Part shown: one piece after another, positions 9,567 through 18,217 of the stretch
Layout of the letters: each line of letters begins with the position of its first letter
How positions within the stretch are numbered: position 1 is the first letter of the stretch
NCBI GenBank assembly: GCA_022482735.1
Contig: JAKVOO010000001.1
Location: 1,335,004 to 1,399,003, forward strand
DNA length: 64,000 nt
Reading direction: 5' to 3'
Origin: Bacilli bacterium
GTDB lineage: Bacteria; Bacillota_I; Bacilli_A; RFN20; CAG-826
The notes under the pieces: model-generated
What the model was told of the DNA's origin: nothing
Seen by the model: only the letters and a program-made list of their open reading frames with translations
Databases searched by the model: none
Program-made: the position numbers and the translations under genes

Positions 9567-10955
9567 ATGAATCAAAACAAAGATTTAAATTACCCATTAG
9601 TCAGTGATAATGACAGTTTTATGGAGTTAATTGATGTTGAAAAAGTATATCCGAACGGCGTTCAGGCCGTATATAACTTTAACCTCGAAATTAAGCAAAA
9701 TGACTTTGTCGCATTGGTTGGACCGTCGGGTTGCGGCAAATCCACGACCTTAAGAATGATTGCCGGTCTCGAAGAGGTCTCCGCAGGTGCCCTCTATATA
9801 AAAAGAAAATTTAGCAATTTTACCCCATCAAAAGATAGGAATATTGCTATGGTCTTCCAAAGTTATGCGCTCTATCCGCAACTTACGGTTTTTGACAATA
9901 TTGCCTTTGGACTAAGAATTCTTAAAGTTCCCAAGAAAGAAATCGAAGATCGGGTTTTTGCCGCCGCTTCAATTCTCGATTTGGGAAAGTATCTTGATCG
10001 TCGGCCAAAAGAGTTAAGTGGAGGTCAAATGCAACGGGTGGCGTTAGGAAGAGCTATCGTTCGCAAAGCGGATATTTTCCTTATGGATGAGCCCTTGAGT
10101 AATCTTGATGCCAAACTTCGTTTACAGATGCGAGCGGAGATTGTTCGCATTCATAAAGAGGCACATGCGACAACCGTTTATGTTACCCATGATCAGACAG
10201 AAGCAATGACGATGGCCAATAAGATTGTAGTTATGAACAAAGGATTTATTCAACAGATTGATGCTCCAATGACAATCTATAATCATCCGAGTAATTTATT
10301 TGTTGCTAATTTTATCGGCGCTCCAGCGATGAACATTATAGATGCCACCTATTTTAACGGACAATTGAAATTTAGTGATCAAAGTATAGTCCAATTAAGT
10401 AGTGATGTTAACGCGCAGATACGAGCCTTCTTTGTTCGGGAAATTGCCGAACTTAAGCAGGTGCTACAAAACGAGAAAAATACCAGCACCTTCTTTAAAC
10501 AATTAGATTCAAGACTCATCAAAGAAAATGACACCAAAATAGATATCGTTCCCCAAAAAGAAGATTTTATTCATCGCCTTATTAATAGGTTTAAGCGGGT
10601 GAAGCCATCTAATACCGATACTAATCAAAGTGGGGCCAAAGACAGATTAGAAGAATTACTCACTGCGTATCAAAGTGCCCTTAAAAGTCCATATGCTTTG
10701 AAATTTGGTATTCGGCCCGAAGATATAAAGCTTGTTGCTAAAGATGAAAGTCCCGCCTTCGCTCTTAAGACAAAAACGACCTTTGTTGAGCCATTAGGTT
10801 CAGAGTACATCGTTCATACCGAATGGAATAATAGTGACCTCATTGTCAAATTGGATGTGACAAGTGTGGTCGATAACGATCAGGAAGTCGTTTTGAAGTT
10901 GAACTTAGACAAAATACATTTATTTGATCCCAACAATGGGAAAGCAATCTGCTAA
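9567..10955 (+). CDS. Sugar ABC ATPase (MsmK/UgpC type) with an insertion
   Basis: The nucleotide-binding domain is complete: Walker A GPSGCGKST, Q-loop VFQSYALYPQ, signature LSGGQMQRVALG, Walker B FLMDEPLSNLDAKL and switch His in YVTHDQTEAM. ATG 9567 follows AGAGGTG (9551-9557) at good spacing; GTG 9555 is the alternative. The product is 462 residues, while the family is usually about 365. The extra residues are mostly charged sequence between the ATPase domain and the C-terminal TOBE region (GIRPEDIKLV). It drives the importer encoded upstream; CUT1 systems in Bacillota often borrow a distant shared ATPase, so a local copy is notable. Confidence 0.9.
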   Translation: MNQNKDLNYPLVSDNDSFMELIDVEKVYPNGVQAVYNFNLEIKQNDFVALVGPSGCGKSTTLRMIAGLEEVSAGALYIKRKFSNFTPSKDRNIAMVFQSYALYPQLTVFDNIAFGLRILKVPKKEIEDRVFAAASILDLGKYLDRRPKELSGGQMQRVALGRAIVRKADIFLMDEPLSNLDAKLRLQMRAEIVRIHKEAHATTVYVTHDQTEAMTMANKIVVMNKGFIQQIDAPMTIYNHPSNLFVANFIGAPAMNIIDATYFNGQLKFSDQSIVQLSSDVNAQIRAFFVREIAELKQVLQNEKNTSTFFKQLDSRLIKENDTKIDIVPQKEDFIHRLINRFKRVKPSNTDTNQSGAKDRLEELLTAYQSALKSPYALKFGIRPEDIKLVAKDESPAFALKTKTTFVEPLGSEYIVHTEWNNSDLIVKLDVTSVVDNDQEVVLKLNLDKIHLFDPNNGKAIC

Positions 10956-10992
10956 CCATTAGAAAATAACAAATTCCAGAGGAGGATAAATC

Positions 10993-12813
10993 ATGCGAAT
11001 TGTTAAAAAGTTACATGCTGTAGTCGTTGGATTAGTAGCAATTCTTGCTGTCGCTGGTTGCAGTGGAAGTGGGAGTTCCAATACGCTAGGAAACTCAGAT
11101 AGCTCCATTACATCAACCAGTCCTTATTCATTACAAATTACCGTCATTGGTAGTAGTGAGATTAGTGTTTCTAAAACTGTGCAACTAAGAAGTACCGTTA
11201 CCGGAACCACGCAAAAAGATGTTACTTGGAGTAGTGCGGATGAAAGTATCGCTTCAGTTAGCGATCGGGGACTTGTAACCGGAATTAAAGAGGGGAAGAC
11301 GAATATTACAGCGACATTAGATTTAGATTCCAGTGTTAAAGCGACGGTTGAAATAACGGTTAATGCCGCTGCTTCTCCGACGGCGATTACAATCAGTGGT
11401 GCCACTTCCGGCCTCGCTTGGATTGACGAAGATGTAAATCTTTCCGTAAGCGCCACCCCAGTTGAAGCTAGTGCCTTGGTTAATTGGGAATCATCAAATG
11501 AAGAGATTGCCACCGTAAGCCAAGAAGGAGCTGTCCATTTTCTTTCTCCAGGAAATATTGTAATCATGGCCACAAGCACTGCCGATGCCAATGTATCTGA
11601 TTATCTAGAATTTGAAGTTAAATATGGAACCTTCTATAGCAATAAGGGAAGTTCTAATTGGGATATATCGCATCAAGCCGATGCCAATAATGCCAATATA
11701 AATCTTCCCGCAGAAGGAAGCTCAGGCTATAACGCCTTATATTTTAACCATTTTAAAGGTCAACGTTTCTATGCGGAAGGCTTTTTCAAAACAGGTGATT
11801 TGACTGATGATGCTTGGGCATGGCAAGGAATTGGCGTCGGAACAGGTCTTAGTGATAGCGATAGCCGTTTCTTTACATTTTCTCCTTTTGCTCCTGGGCA
11901 AGGAAATAATCACAACAAAACCATCGTTCGTGATTGGCCCACAACTTGGGGCGAACTTACTGATCGGTCGCAAGTATGGGGGGAGAATGGTCTTAATCAA
12001 TTAGATAGTAAAGATGGCATCAAAATCGCAATGATACGCGATTATAACACCTATTACTATCTTATAAACGACAAATTATTCTGGGTGGATGAAACAACAA
12101 AATATGCAGATACGGACACCTATCCAATTTTTATTGGATTTGATATTCCAGTTACGGTTACAAACTATGAGTTGATTAGTGATGACGCCGAGATTAATTC
12201 TATTTTAGCGGGAAGTGCTTTTGATAAATCATTCTTTACTACGGGAGACGTGACCTACATTGATGATAGTGATTTCACCTTTAATAGTACGACGACATTA
12301 AGTAAAGATCACAAGATTAGAAGTTTGGGTGACAAAACCAAACTATATGGCAATTTCGAAGTTTCTTTTGATGTTGACAATATGACTTTTAATGGAGAGA
12401 AAGAATCCATTTTCCGGGGATTGAGTGTTAACTTTGTTCGCTATAATCAAGCGAACATCAACGAATCAATCTTACTTGGTCGGAGTGGACTTCAGGGTGG
12501 TAGCGACATCAAATCGCGTTATATGAGTTGGGACTATCAAAAGAGTATGGAAGACCCTACTTCCGTTATTAAAGATAACGAAACCACAAGTGCTGTGACT
12601 TCTGTATCATCCACGATGCATGTCAAAATTCAGCGGATAGTCGATGAGGAATTTGCTGAATTTAAGGTTTATGTCAATGAGCAGTTGGTAAGTTACGACT
12701 ATAACAGCAATAAAACTGGTGTTTACTATACCGGAGCCTATCTTCTTTGGGTAGGTGGCGAATATAGCGGTAGCCATGTCACTAACTTTGTTTTCAATAA
12801 TTTGGGAAATTAA
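10993..12813 (+). CDS. Lipoprotein with two Big_2 domains and C-terminal lectin-like region
   Basis: The 606-residue lipoprotein (lipobox VAGC) has two bacterial Ig-like Big_2 domains at about residues 48-120 and 128-207, recognisable from repeated VTWSS...IASVS...GLVTG blocks. A Trp/Tyr-rich region of about 390 residues follows. I predict it to be beta-sandwich and carbohydrate-binding, but I recognise no catalytic motif. The block WGELTDRSQVWGENGLNQL recurs in the next gene, so the two are paralogues. A strong GAGGAGG ribosome site precedes ATG. Its place after the importer suggests a surface glycan-capture protein, by analogy with but unrelated to SusD-type proteins. Confidence 0.75.
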   Translation: MRIVKKLHAVVVGLVAILAVAGCSGSGSSNTLGNSDSSITSTSPYSLQITVIGSSEISVSKTVQLRSTVTGTTQKDVTWSSADESIASVSDRGLVTGIKEGKTNITATLDLDSSVKATVEITVNAAASPTAITISGATSGLAWIDEDVNLSVSATPVEASALVNWESSNEEIATVSQEGAVHFLSPGNIVIMATSTADANVSDYLEFEVKYGTFYSNKGSSNWDISHQADANNANINLPAEGSSGYNALYFNHFKGQRFYAEGFFKTGDLTDDAWAWQGIGVGTGLSDSDSRFFTFSPFAPGQGNNHNKTIVRDWPTTWGELTDRSQVWGENGLNQLDSKDGIKIAMIRDYNTYYYLINDKLFWVDETTKYADTDTYPIFIGFDIPVTVTNYELISDDAEINSILAGSAFDKSFFTTGDVTYIDDSDFTFNSTTTLSKDHKIRSLGDKTKLYGNFEVSFDVDNMTFNGEKESIFRGLSVNFVRYNQANINESILLGRSGLQGGSDIKSRYMSWDYQKSMEDPTSVIKDNETTSAVTSVSSTMHVKIQRIVDEEFAEFKVYVNEQLVSYDYNSNKTGVYYTGAYLLWVGGEYSGSHVTNFVFNNLGN

Positions 12814-12814
12814 T

Positions 12815-12831
12815 CCAAACAAAAAGTTTGG
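12815..12831 (+). other. Small intergenic hairpin between paralogous lipoproteins
   Basis: CCAAAC and GTTTGG form a six-pair stem around an AAAAA loop. There is no strong T-tract, so it is at most a weak terminator or an RNA-stability element between two genes of the operon. Confidence 0.3.
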
Positions 12832-12857
12832 TTAATGTAAAAAGATAAGGAGGAAAA

Positions 12858-14486
12858 ATGAAAAAAACGAAGCTTTTTACAAATTTGTTTTCACTATCAA
12901 TGGTCGCATTACTATTGGCTGCATGTGGCGGTCAAACTAGTAGCACTTCAAGCGAAGGCCTGACAAGTGAAACCCCGACGACAAGTGAAAATTCGGTTAC
13001 AAGTGAAGAACCGACATCCACTTCCATCAGTGAGTCTAGTTCAGAAGATTTGACGACGATAGCGGTTACTAATACGGAAGAGGGGGCTTGGGTAGGGGAT
13101 ACCCTCCAAATCACTTATGAGTCGAATAAGGCCTTAGGTGATCAAGATTTAACTTTTGCTAGCAGTGACGAAGAAGTTGCAACTGTTTCTGAATCGGGTT
13201 TAATTACCTTCTTAAAAGCGGGAAACGTTACCATCTCAGTGACGCTTAAGACGGATATCGCCGTCAGTGATAATTTTAGTCTTGCTGTTAAAGATGAGAT
13301 GATTGATCAAGCCTATGCTTTTGGAAATCTTGATTTTACAAATATTCGGGCGGAGAATCCGAGTGTTACAACCACTAAGACGAATGCCGATTGGCCATAT
13401 GTCGAAGGGGTGTTTAAAAATGTTTATGGTCAGAAGTATTATGCCTCAGCGACCTTTGCTATTACCGAAGTAAACTATGGCTGGACCTGGAATCGGGTTG
13501 CTATCGGTCATCGGGATCGACCAGCTGTTGAAGGCGATCACGTTTGGCGGGGATATAACTTGTCCTATGGTGACGCTTCGGGTAATCAGAAAAAGTCGGT
13601 GATGATGGAAACTCCTAACAATTGGGGTGAAACAACCGATCGTTCACAAGTATGGGGTCTTAATGGCTTAGCTCAATTATCCTTTGGAGTTGATGCCGAT
13701 AGTGTTAAATTATCGACAATTCGCGATGGAAATGAGTATTTCTACTTTGTTAACGATAAACTTGCATGGCAAGAAAAATATGACCAACGGTTTTTGGATG
13801 TTGACACAATGCCAACATTTGTTGTTGGAGATATGCATGCGACAATTAGCGACTTTGCAGTTGAAACTGACAGTGAAGCGATTGACGCCATGCTTAATGG
13901 AGCGGAAGCCAGCCGCTTGTTGTATCCAACCTATGCCAGCAATGTAAGTGTTGATGATGCCGCCAAAACGATAACTTTTGCTAACGCCGCCGCAAGTTGG
14001 CCTTGGAATAATATCAAAGATAATGCCGCTAAATCGCTCGGAGATGCTTTCTCGCTTCCAGCCGCTAACGCGTCAGTATCATTCGACTTTGCGGTTGCTA
14101 ATTATGTTGATCCAGATAGTGCGGCTTTGACATTAACACTCAATCAATGGGGAACGAATAGCGCCTCTAATGGACCAAGTGAAGCGGTAACCTTTATGTT
14201 TGGAAAGGATAGTGCCGGCATTACTGTGTGGAATAGTAACGGCGACCTACCAGTTACTCCCAATATGTCACTAGCCTATCCAACGGCTTTACAAGCAACT
14301 AATTCGGTGACGATTACTAGGACGATTGTAGAGGGAAATACCTATTTCACCTTAGAAATTAATGGTGAAACGGTTGACTTAAATTCCTGGTATTTCGGTG
14401 GCTATGCGCTGCCTTATACGATGTCATTTGGTTCTCGTCAGGTTAATGCGACTGTCAGTAACTATCAAGTGTCAATTTTAGACTAA
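12858..14486 (+). CDS. Lipoprotein with Big_2 domain and lectin-like region
   Basis: The 542-residue protein has lipobox LAAC, a long Ser/Thr/Glu linker (about 25-65), one Big_2 domain (about 70-145) and a paralogue of the C-terminal region of the preceding gene, sharing WGETTDRSQVWGLNGLAQL and the downstream YFYFVNDKLAW block. No catalytic residues are evident. I infer a surface carbohydrate-binding role in the same glycan pathway. An AAGGAGG ribosome site precedes the start. A perfect 12-bp hairpin follows the stop codon. Confidence 0.75.
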   Translation: MKKTKLFTNLFSLSMVALLLAACGGQTSSTSSEGLTSETPTTSENSVTSEEPTSTSISESSSEDLTTIAVTNTEEGAWVGDTLQITYESNKALGDQDLTFASSDEEVATVSESGLITFLKAGNVTISVTLKTDIAVSDNFSLAVKDEMIDQAYAFGNLDFTNIRAENPSVTTTKTNADWPYVEGVFKNVYGQKYYASATFAITEVNYGWTWNRVAIGHRDRPAVEGDHVWRGYNLSYGDASGNQKKSVMMETPNNWGETTDRSQVWGLNGLAQLSFGVDADSVKLSTIRDGNEYFYFVNDKLAWQEKYDQRFLDVDTMPTFVVGDMHATISDFAVETDSEAIDAMLNGAEASRLLYPTYASNVSVDDAAKTITFANAAASWPWNNIKDNAAKSLGDAFSLPAANASVSFDFAVANYVDPDSAALTLTLNQWGTNSASNGPSEAVTFMFGKDSAGITVWNSNGDLPVTPNMSLAYPTALQATNSVTITRTIVEGNTYFTLEINGETVDLNSWYFGGYALPYTMSFGSRQVNATVSNYQVSILD

Positions 14487-14497
14487 AAAATAAATTG

Positions 14498-14525
14498 GTT
14501 GCTAGGGGAGAGATCCCCTAGCAAC
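14498..14525 (+). other. Perfect 12-bp hairpin with GAGA loop
   Basis: GTTGCTAGGGGA pairs exactly with TCCCCTAGCAAC around a GAGA tetraloop. No T-tract follows on the plus strand, although A-rich sequence precedes it. It lies between the surface-protein genes and the cytoplasmic enzymes, so it may protect the upstream mRNA 3' end or reduce read-through. It is not a classical intrinsic terminator in this direction. Confidence 0.55.
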
Positions 14526-14536
14526 ATCAAAGAAAT

Positions 14537-16720
14537 ATGGTAATTATGATAAATTTTGATCGTCAACGAAAAACATTTTGCCTTCGAAATCGCTATTTAT
14601 CCTATTGGTTTTATGTAAATGAAGCCAATATTCTTCAGCATCTATTTTTGGGAAGTCCGCTTGCGGATATTAATCTACTTGCACTTACGAATTTGGATAC
14701 CGATTGGTCGCGAACTTATCTTGATAAAAATACCAATCTGGAAGGTAGCTATCAAGATGCTTTTTACGACGGAAAATCAATGATGGAAATTCCCGGTTTT
14801 GGTTATGCGGATAAACGGGGAGCAAGTTTTATAATTGAAGATAGTAATAAAAATGTAGCCACGGATTTTCGTTATGTAAGTCATCGTATTTATCAAGGCA
14901 AGCCCCTTCTTAGCCAAATGCCTTGCTTTCGGGATGAAGGTAATGTTCAAACACTGGAAATTACGCTTCAGGATTTAAAGCGCGACATTACTTTGTTAGC
15001 GTCTTATACAATTTATGAGGATTATTCTTTGATTCTTCGGAATAATCAAATAATTAATAATGAAGAACAGCCGATTATTATTAGACGGGCCTACTCGCTA
15101 AATCTGGACCTACCCTCAAAAGACTATTCACTCATTCATTTTCCGGGTGATTGGTGTAATGAAAGACGGGAAGTAGAAGAAGAAATAGATTATGGCTTAA
15201 AACGGCTATATTCGAATTTAGGTCGTAGTAGCCATGAAGAAAATCCCTTTGCATTTATCAAAGAAAAAGATGCAGGTGAGTATCAGGGAACTTGCTATGC
15301 CTTTTCCTTTGTTTATAGTGGTAATTTTGCCATCGATATTAATGTTGATAAGTTAAAGATGACGCGTGTTCAAGTTGGGATAAACGATGAGCAATTTGCT
15401 TGGAATTTAGCAAGTAAACAATCATTTGTGACACCCGAAGGGCTGATTGTATATTCCGCGAAAGGAATAAATGGCTTAACCCAAACGATACATGATATAA
15501 CGCGCGAAAAACTCATTAATAAGCATTTCGTCAATAAAGATCGCCCCATTATGCTCAATAGTTGGGAAGGCTGTTATATGGACTTTAATACGGAAAAAAT
15601 CATTCGCTACATTGATGATGTCGTCAGTATGGACGCGGAATTATTTGTTCTAGATGACGGGTGGTTTGGTCAGCGCAATGATGATAATACAAGCCTTGGC
15701 GATTGGACAGTTAATACCCAAAAGATCGATTTAAAGCGTATTATCGAACACTGTCATTCACTCGGACTGAAGTTTGGCTTATGGTTTGAGCCAGAGATGA
15801 TCAACCCGCAAAGCGACTTATTTCGCCACCATCCTGAATTTGCCTTGGGAGATCCGAAAGTAAATAGGTCCTTGTCTCGTCATCAATTAGTTCTTGATAC
15901 GGCCAATAAAGCGGCAATTGATAATGTGTATTCGCAAATTATAACTATTCTTGATAACTATGATATTGACTATGTTAAGTGGGATCATAATCGAAATGTG
16001 GCGGACGCCTTTAGTTTGGCGGTATCAAATTATCAGCAGGGTGAAGTCTATCATCGATTAATGCTTGGAAGTTATGAATTAATAAATCGTATTGTTACTC
16101 GCTATCCCAACATTTTATTTGAAAGTTGTGCTTCCGGTGGTGGACGCTTTGATTTAGGGATGCTCTATTATATGCCCCAAGTATGGACAAGCGATGAAAT
16201 GGATCCTTTGCAACGGTTATTTATCCAATATTCTACCTCTCGTCTTTATCCGTTATCGACGATGGGTGCACATGTGGGGAAACATAATACAGCCATCTAC
16301 TCAACTAAAGCCAAGATTAGTTGCCTAGGTATATTCGGTTATGAATTTGATCCGAAGACACTGGATGCTGAGCAAAAAAAAGCGGTTCTTGATGTGGCTT
16401 CAGTTTATAAACGTAACCGAAACTTAATATATTCGGGTGATGTATATCATCTTTTGACCCCCTATAAGCAGAATTACATGAGTCTTTTAGTTGTCAGTAA
16501 GGATAAAAGGCAGGGCTTATGTCTTTTTAGCAATTTAAAGAAAGAAAATATTGAGTATCGATTTTTAAAATTAAAAGGGCTTGATCCCCAAAAAAAGTAC
16601 TTTAATTCGTTTGACCATCAAGCTTATTTAGGCAGCTACTATATGGATGTTGGCATCAATCTCTGTAAAGGGCTAACTTTTTTGGAAACATATTTAATCG
16701 AAATAACGATAGAAGAATGA
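14537..16720 (+). CDS. Alpha-galactosidase, GH36
   Basis: The 727-residue protein has no signal peptide and should act in the cytoplasm on imported oligosaccharides, releasing terminal alpha-galactose. GH36 hallmarks are present: VLDDGWFGQRNDD and LGDW, the nucleophile in YVKWDHNR (about Asp483), the substrate-binding SCASGGGRFD and the acid/base Asp in VWTSDEMDP. Length matches bacterial AgaA/RafA enzymes (about 720-740). ATG 14537 and in-frame ATG 14546 are both possible; neither has a clear ribosome site. An alpha-N-acetylgalactosaminidase activity cannot be excluded. Confidence 0.9.
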   Translation: MVIMINFDRQRKTFCLRNRYLSYWFYVNEANILQHLFLGSPLADINLLALTNLDTDWSRTYLDKNTNLEGSYQDAFYDGKSMMEIPGFGYADKRGASFIIEDSNKNVATDFRYVSHRIYQGKPLLSQMPCFRDEGNVQTLEITLQDLKRDITLLASYTIYEDYSLILRNNQIINNEEQPIIIRRAYSLNLDLPSKDYSLIHFPGDWCNERREVEEEIDYGLKRLYSNLGRSSHEENPFAFIKEKDAGEYQGTCYAFSFVYSGNFAIDINVDKLKMTRVQVGINDEQFAWNLASKQSFVTPEGLIVYSAKGINGLTQTIHDITREKLINKHFVNKDRPIMLNSWEGCYMDFNTEKIIRYIDDVVSMDAELFVLDDGWFGQRNDDNTSLGDWTVNTQKIDLKRIIEHCHSLGLKFGLWFEPEMINPQSDLFRHHPEFALGDPKVNRSLSRHQLVLDTANKAAIDNVYSQIITILDNYDIDYVKWDHNRNVADAFSLAVSNYQQGEVYHRLMLGSYELINRIVTRYPNILFESCASGGGRFDLGMLYYMPQVWTSDEMDPLQRLFIQYSTSRLYPLSTMGAHVGKHNTAIYSTKAKISCLGIFGYEFDPKTLDAEQKKAVLDVASVYKRNRNLIYSGDVYHLLTPYKQNYMSLLVVSKDKRQGLCLFSNLKKENIEYRFLKLKGLDPQKKYFNSFDHQAYLGSYYMDVGINLCKGLTFLETYLIEITIEE

Positions 16721-16731
16721 GGTAGATATTT

Positions 16732-17631
16732 ATGAAAGAAAAATTATTGCTATCAGAAATACATATGCGCGATCCATTCGTTTTTGTTGATCAAAAACAG
16801 CATCAATATTGTCTTTTCGGTACCACCGCGGATGGGTCAAAAGGGCGTTTTGAAATGTATATTAGTGATGATTTAGTTAATTTTAAAGGACCATATGTGG
16901 TTTTTGATTTGAAGGATAACGATAATTTTTGGGGGAAAGAAGATTTATGGGCACCGGAAGTCTATTATGTCGAGTCGCTTAAAAGTTATTTAATGTTTGC
17001 TACCTTTCATTCGCAAGATCACAAACGAAATACAGTGGCTTTAATTACCGATGATCTCTATAAACATGCCTTCACTCTTTATAGTGACAAGATTACGCCT
17101 TCAATGATGACTAATCTTGATGGAACTTTGTTCTATGAAAAGCAACAACCGCGCATCATTTTTTGCCATGAATGGCTGGAGATTAATGATGGTTCATATG
17201 TGTATGGAAAATTATCTCAAGATTTAAAGCAAATCGAAGAGGATAGTTTAAAAGTCCTTTTCCGTGCCAGTGAGATTCCTTGGAGTGTCTCCCCCTCCTT
17301 TTCTAAAAATGGCAATGATTATATTAGCGATGGACCATATGTAATCAAAAAGGGAGCCTGCCAATTTTTGCTGTACTCAACTTTTGGCGAAAACGGTTAC
17401 CAAACCGGATATTGCTATACGAAGAATAAGTGGAAAAGTATCCATCATAGCCAAGAGCCGTTAATTGAAAAAAATGCTGGGCATTCGATGGTGTTTACCG
17501 GTTTTGATCACAATGACTACATTATTTATCATGCCAACAATGATTCTCCTGATGTTGTGCCAACTATTAAGCGAATCACAATAAAGAAAGGCGGGCTATT
17601 TTCTAAACCTCGTCTTATAGTGGCGGCTTAA
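16732..17631 (+). CDS. Cytoplasmic GH43-like glycosidase
   Basis: The 299-residue protein lacks a signal peptide. It shows GH43 blade motifs: MRDPFV (base Asp), LWAPEVYY, the LDGTLF strand, a probable acid segment DGPYV and AGHSMVF. It is at the short end of the family. It probably trims arabinose or xylose from imported oligosaccharides together with the alpha-galactosidase 11 bp upstream. It is the last gene of the glycan operon; a terminator hairpin follows. Specificity is not deducible. Confidence 0.75.
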   Translation: MKEKLLLSEIHMRDPFVFVDQKQHQYCLFGTTADGSKGRFEMYISDDLVNFKGPYVVFDLKDNDNFWGKEDLWAPEVYYVESLKSYLMFATFHSQDHKRNTVALITDDLYKHAFTLYSDKITPSMMTNLDGTLFYEKQQPRIIFCHEWLEINDGSYVYGKLSQDLKQIEEDSLKVLFRASEIPWSVSPSFSKNGNDYISDGPYVIKKGACQFLLYSTFGENGYQTGYCYTKNKWKSIHHSQEPLIEKNAGHSMVFTGFDHNDYIIYHANNDSPDVVPTIKRITIKKGGLFSKPRLIVAA

Positions 17632-17698
17632 ATGTTTTTAAGCATGGATTAAATTTTAAAAGTCAATTTAAGTCTATAATAAGATGATAAACTTGGCT

Positions 17699-17726
17699 AA
17701 AAGTCTCTATAAATGAGACTTTTTTC
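17699..17726 (+). terminator. Terminator of glycan operon
   Basis: AAAAGTCTC and GAGACTTTT form a nine-pair stem around a seven-base loop, followed by further T residues. It lies about 70 bp after the last glycosidase gene. Confidence 0.75.
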
Positions 17727-17866
17727 ATTGTTTGAAATAAAGCCAATTGATTAATTTGAAGTCATCCTTTAAGCGCGAGATTTAATCGGTAAAATTACTA
17801 TCAATTGACACTTTTATTTAACGAATAAAGGTATATACTAACTAGGTGAAATGAGGTGCATTTTCT

Positions 17867-18208
17867 ATGAGTTATTATTTACTGTATGTAATTTCGGAAA
17901 ATACTGATAATATGCATGCCATGTTAAAGGAACTTTCCCAAGCCGGGTTTAATGGAACGATTATTCCCACGGCGAGTCTTCGTCATGCGATAACCTGTGA
18001 TACCTATATTGGCGATATGCCAATGTTCGGTAATTTAAACGATGTTGTCCACGACAAGTATCAATCCAATACCACATTGTATATTGTTGTAAAGGGTAGT
18101 GATCTTGAACGGGCCAAATCAATTGTTCGTGATGTCACCCAAAATTTCACTCTTACTAAGGGTGGAATGTTTGATGTCGAACTTCATGGCTATGAAGGGA
18201 GTTTTTAA
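17867..18208 (+). CDS. Small PII/CutA-like protein
   Basis: The 113-residue protein has a ferredoxin-like alternation of strands and helices (YYLLYVISE, helix, GTIIP, then TLYIVVKG, helix) as in PII/CutA-type trimeric signalling proteins, but I cannot assign a named family. It has no signal peptide. The ribosome site TGAGGTG precedes ATG 17867. It lies 9 bp before a cation/proton antiporter gene, and PII-like proteins are known to sit beside and modulate transporters, so a regulatory role for the antiporter is a reasonable inference. Confidence 0.5.
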   Translation: MSYYLLYVISENTDNMHAMLKELSQAGFNGTIIPTASLRHAITCDTYIGDMPMFGNLNDVVHDKYQSNTTLYIVVKGSDLERAKSIVRDVTQNFTLTKGGMFDVELHGYEGSF

Positions 18209-18217
18209 TAGACGGTT

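Noticed and set aside
11124..11591. Long minus-strand frame under the first Big_2 lipoprotein
   Set aside because: It is a mirror of the repeated Thr/Ser/Val codons of the Big_2 domains. The same holds for minus-strand frames at 18724-19206 and 62582-63082.
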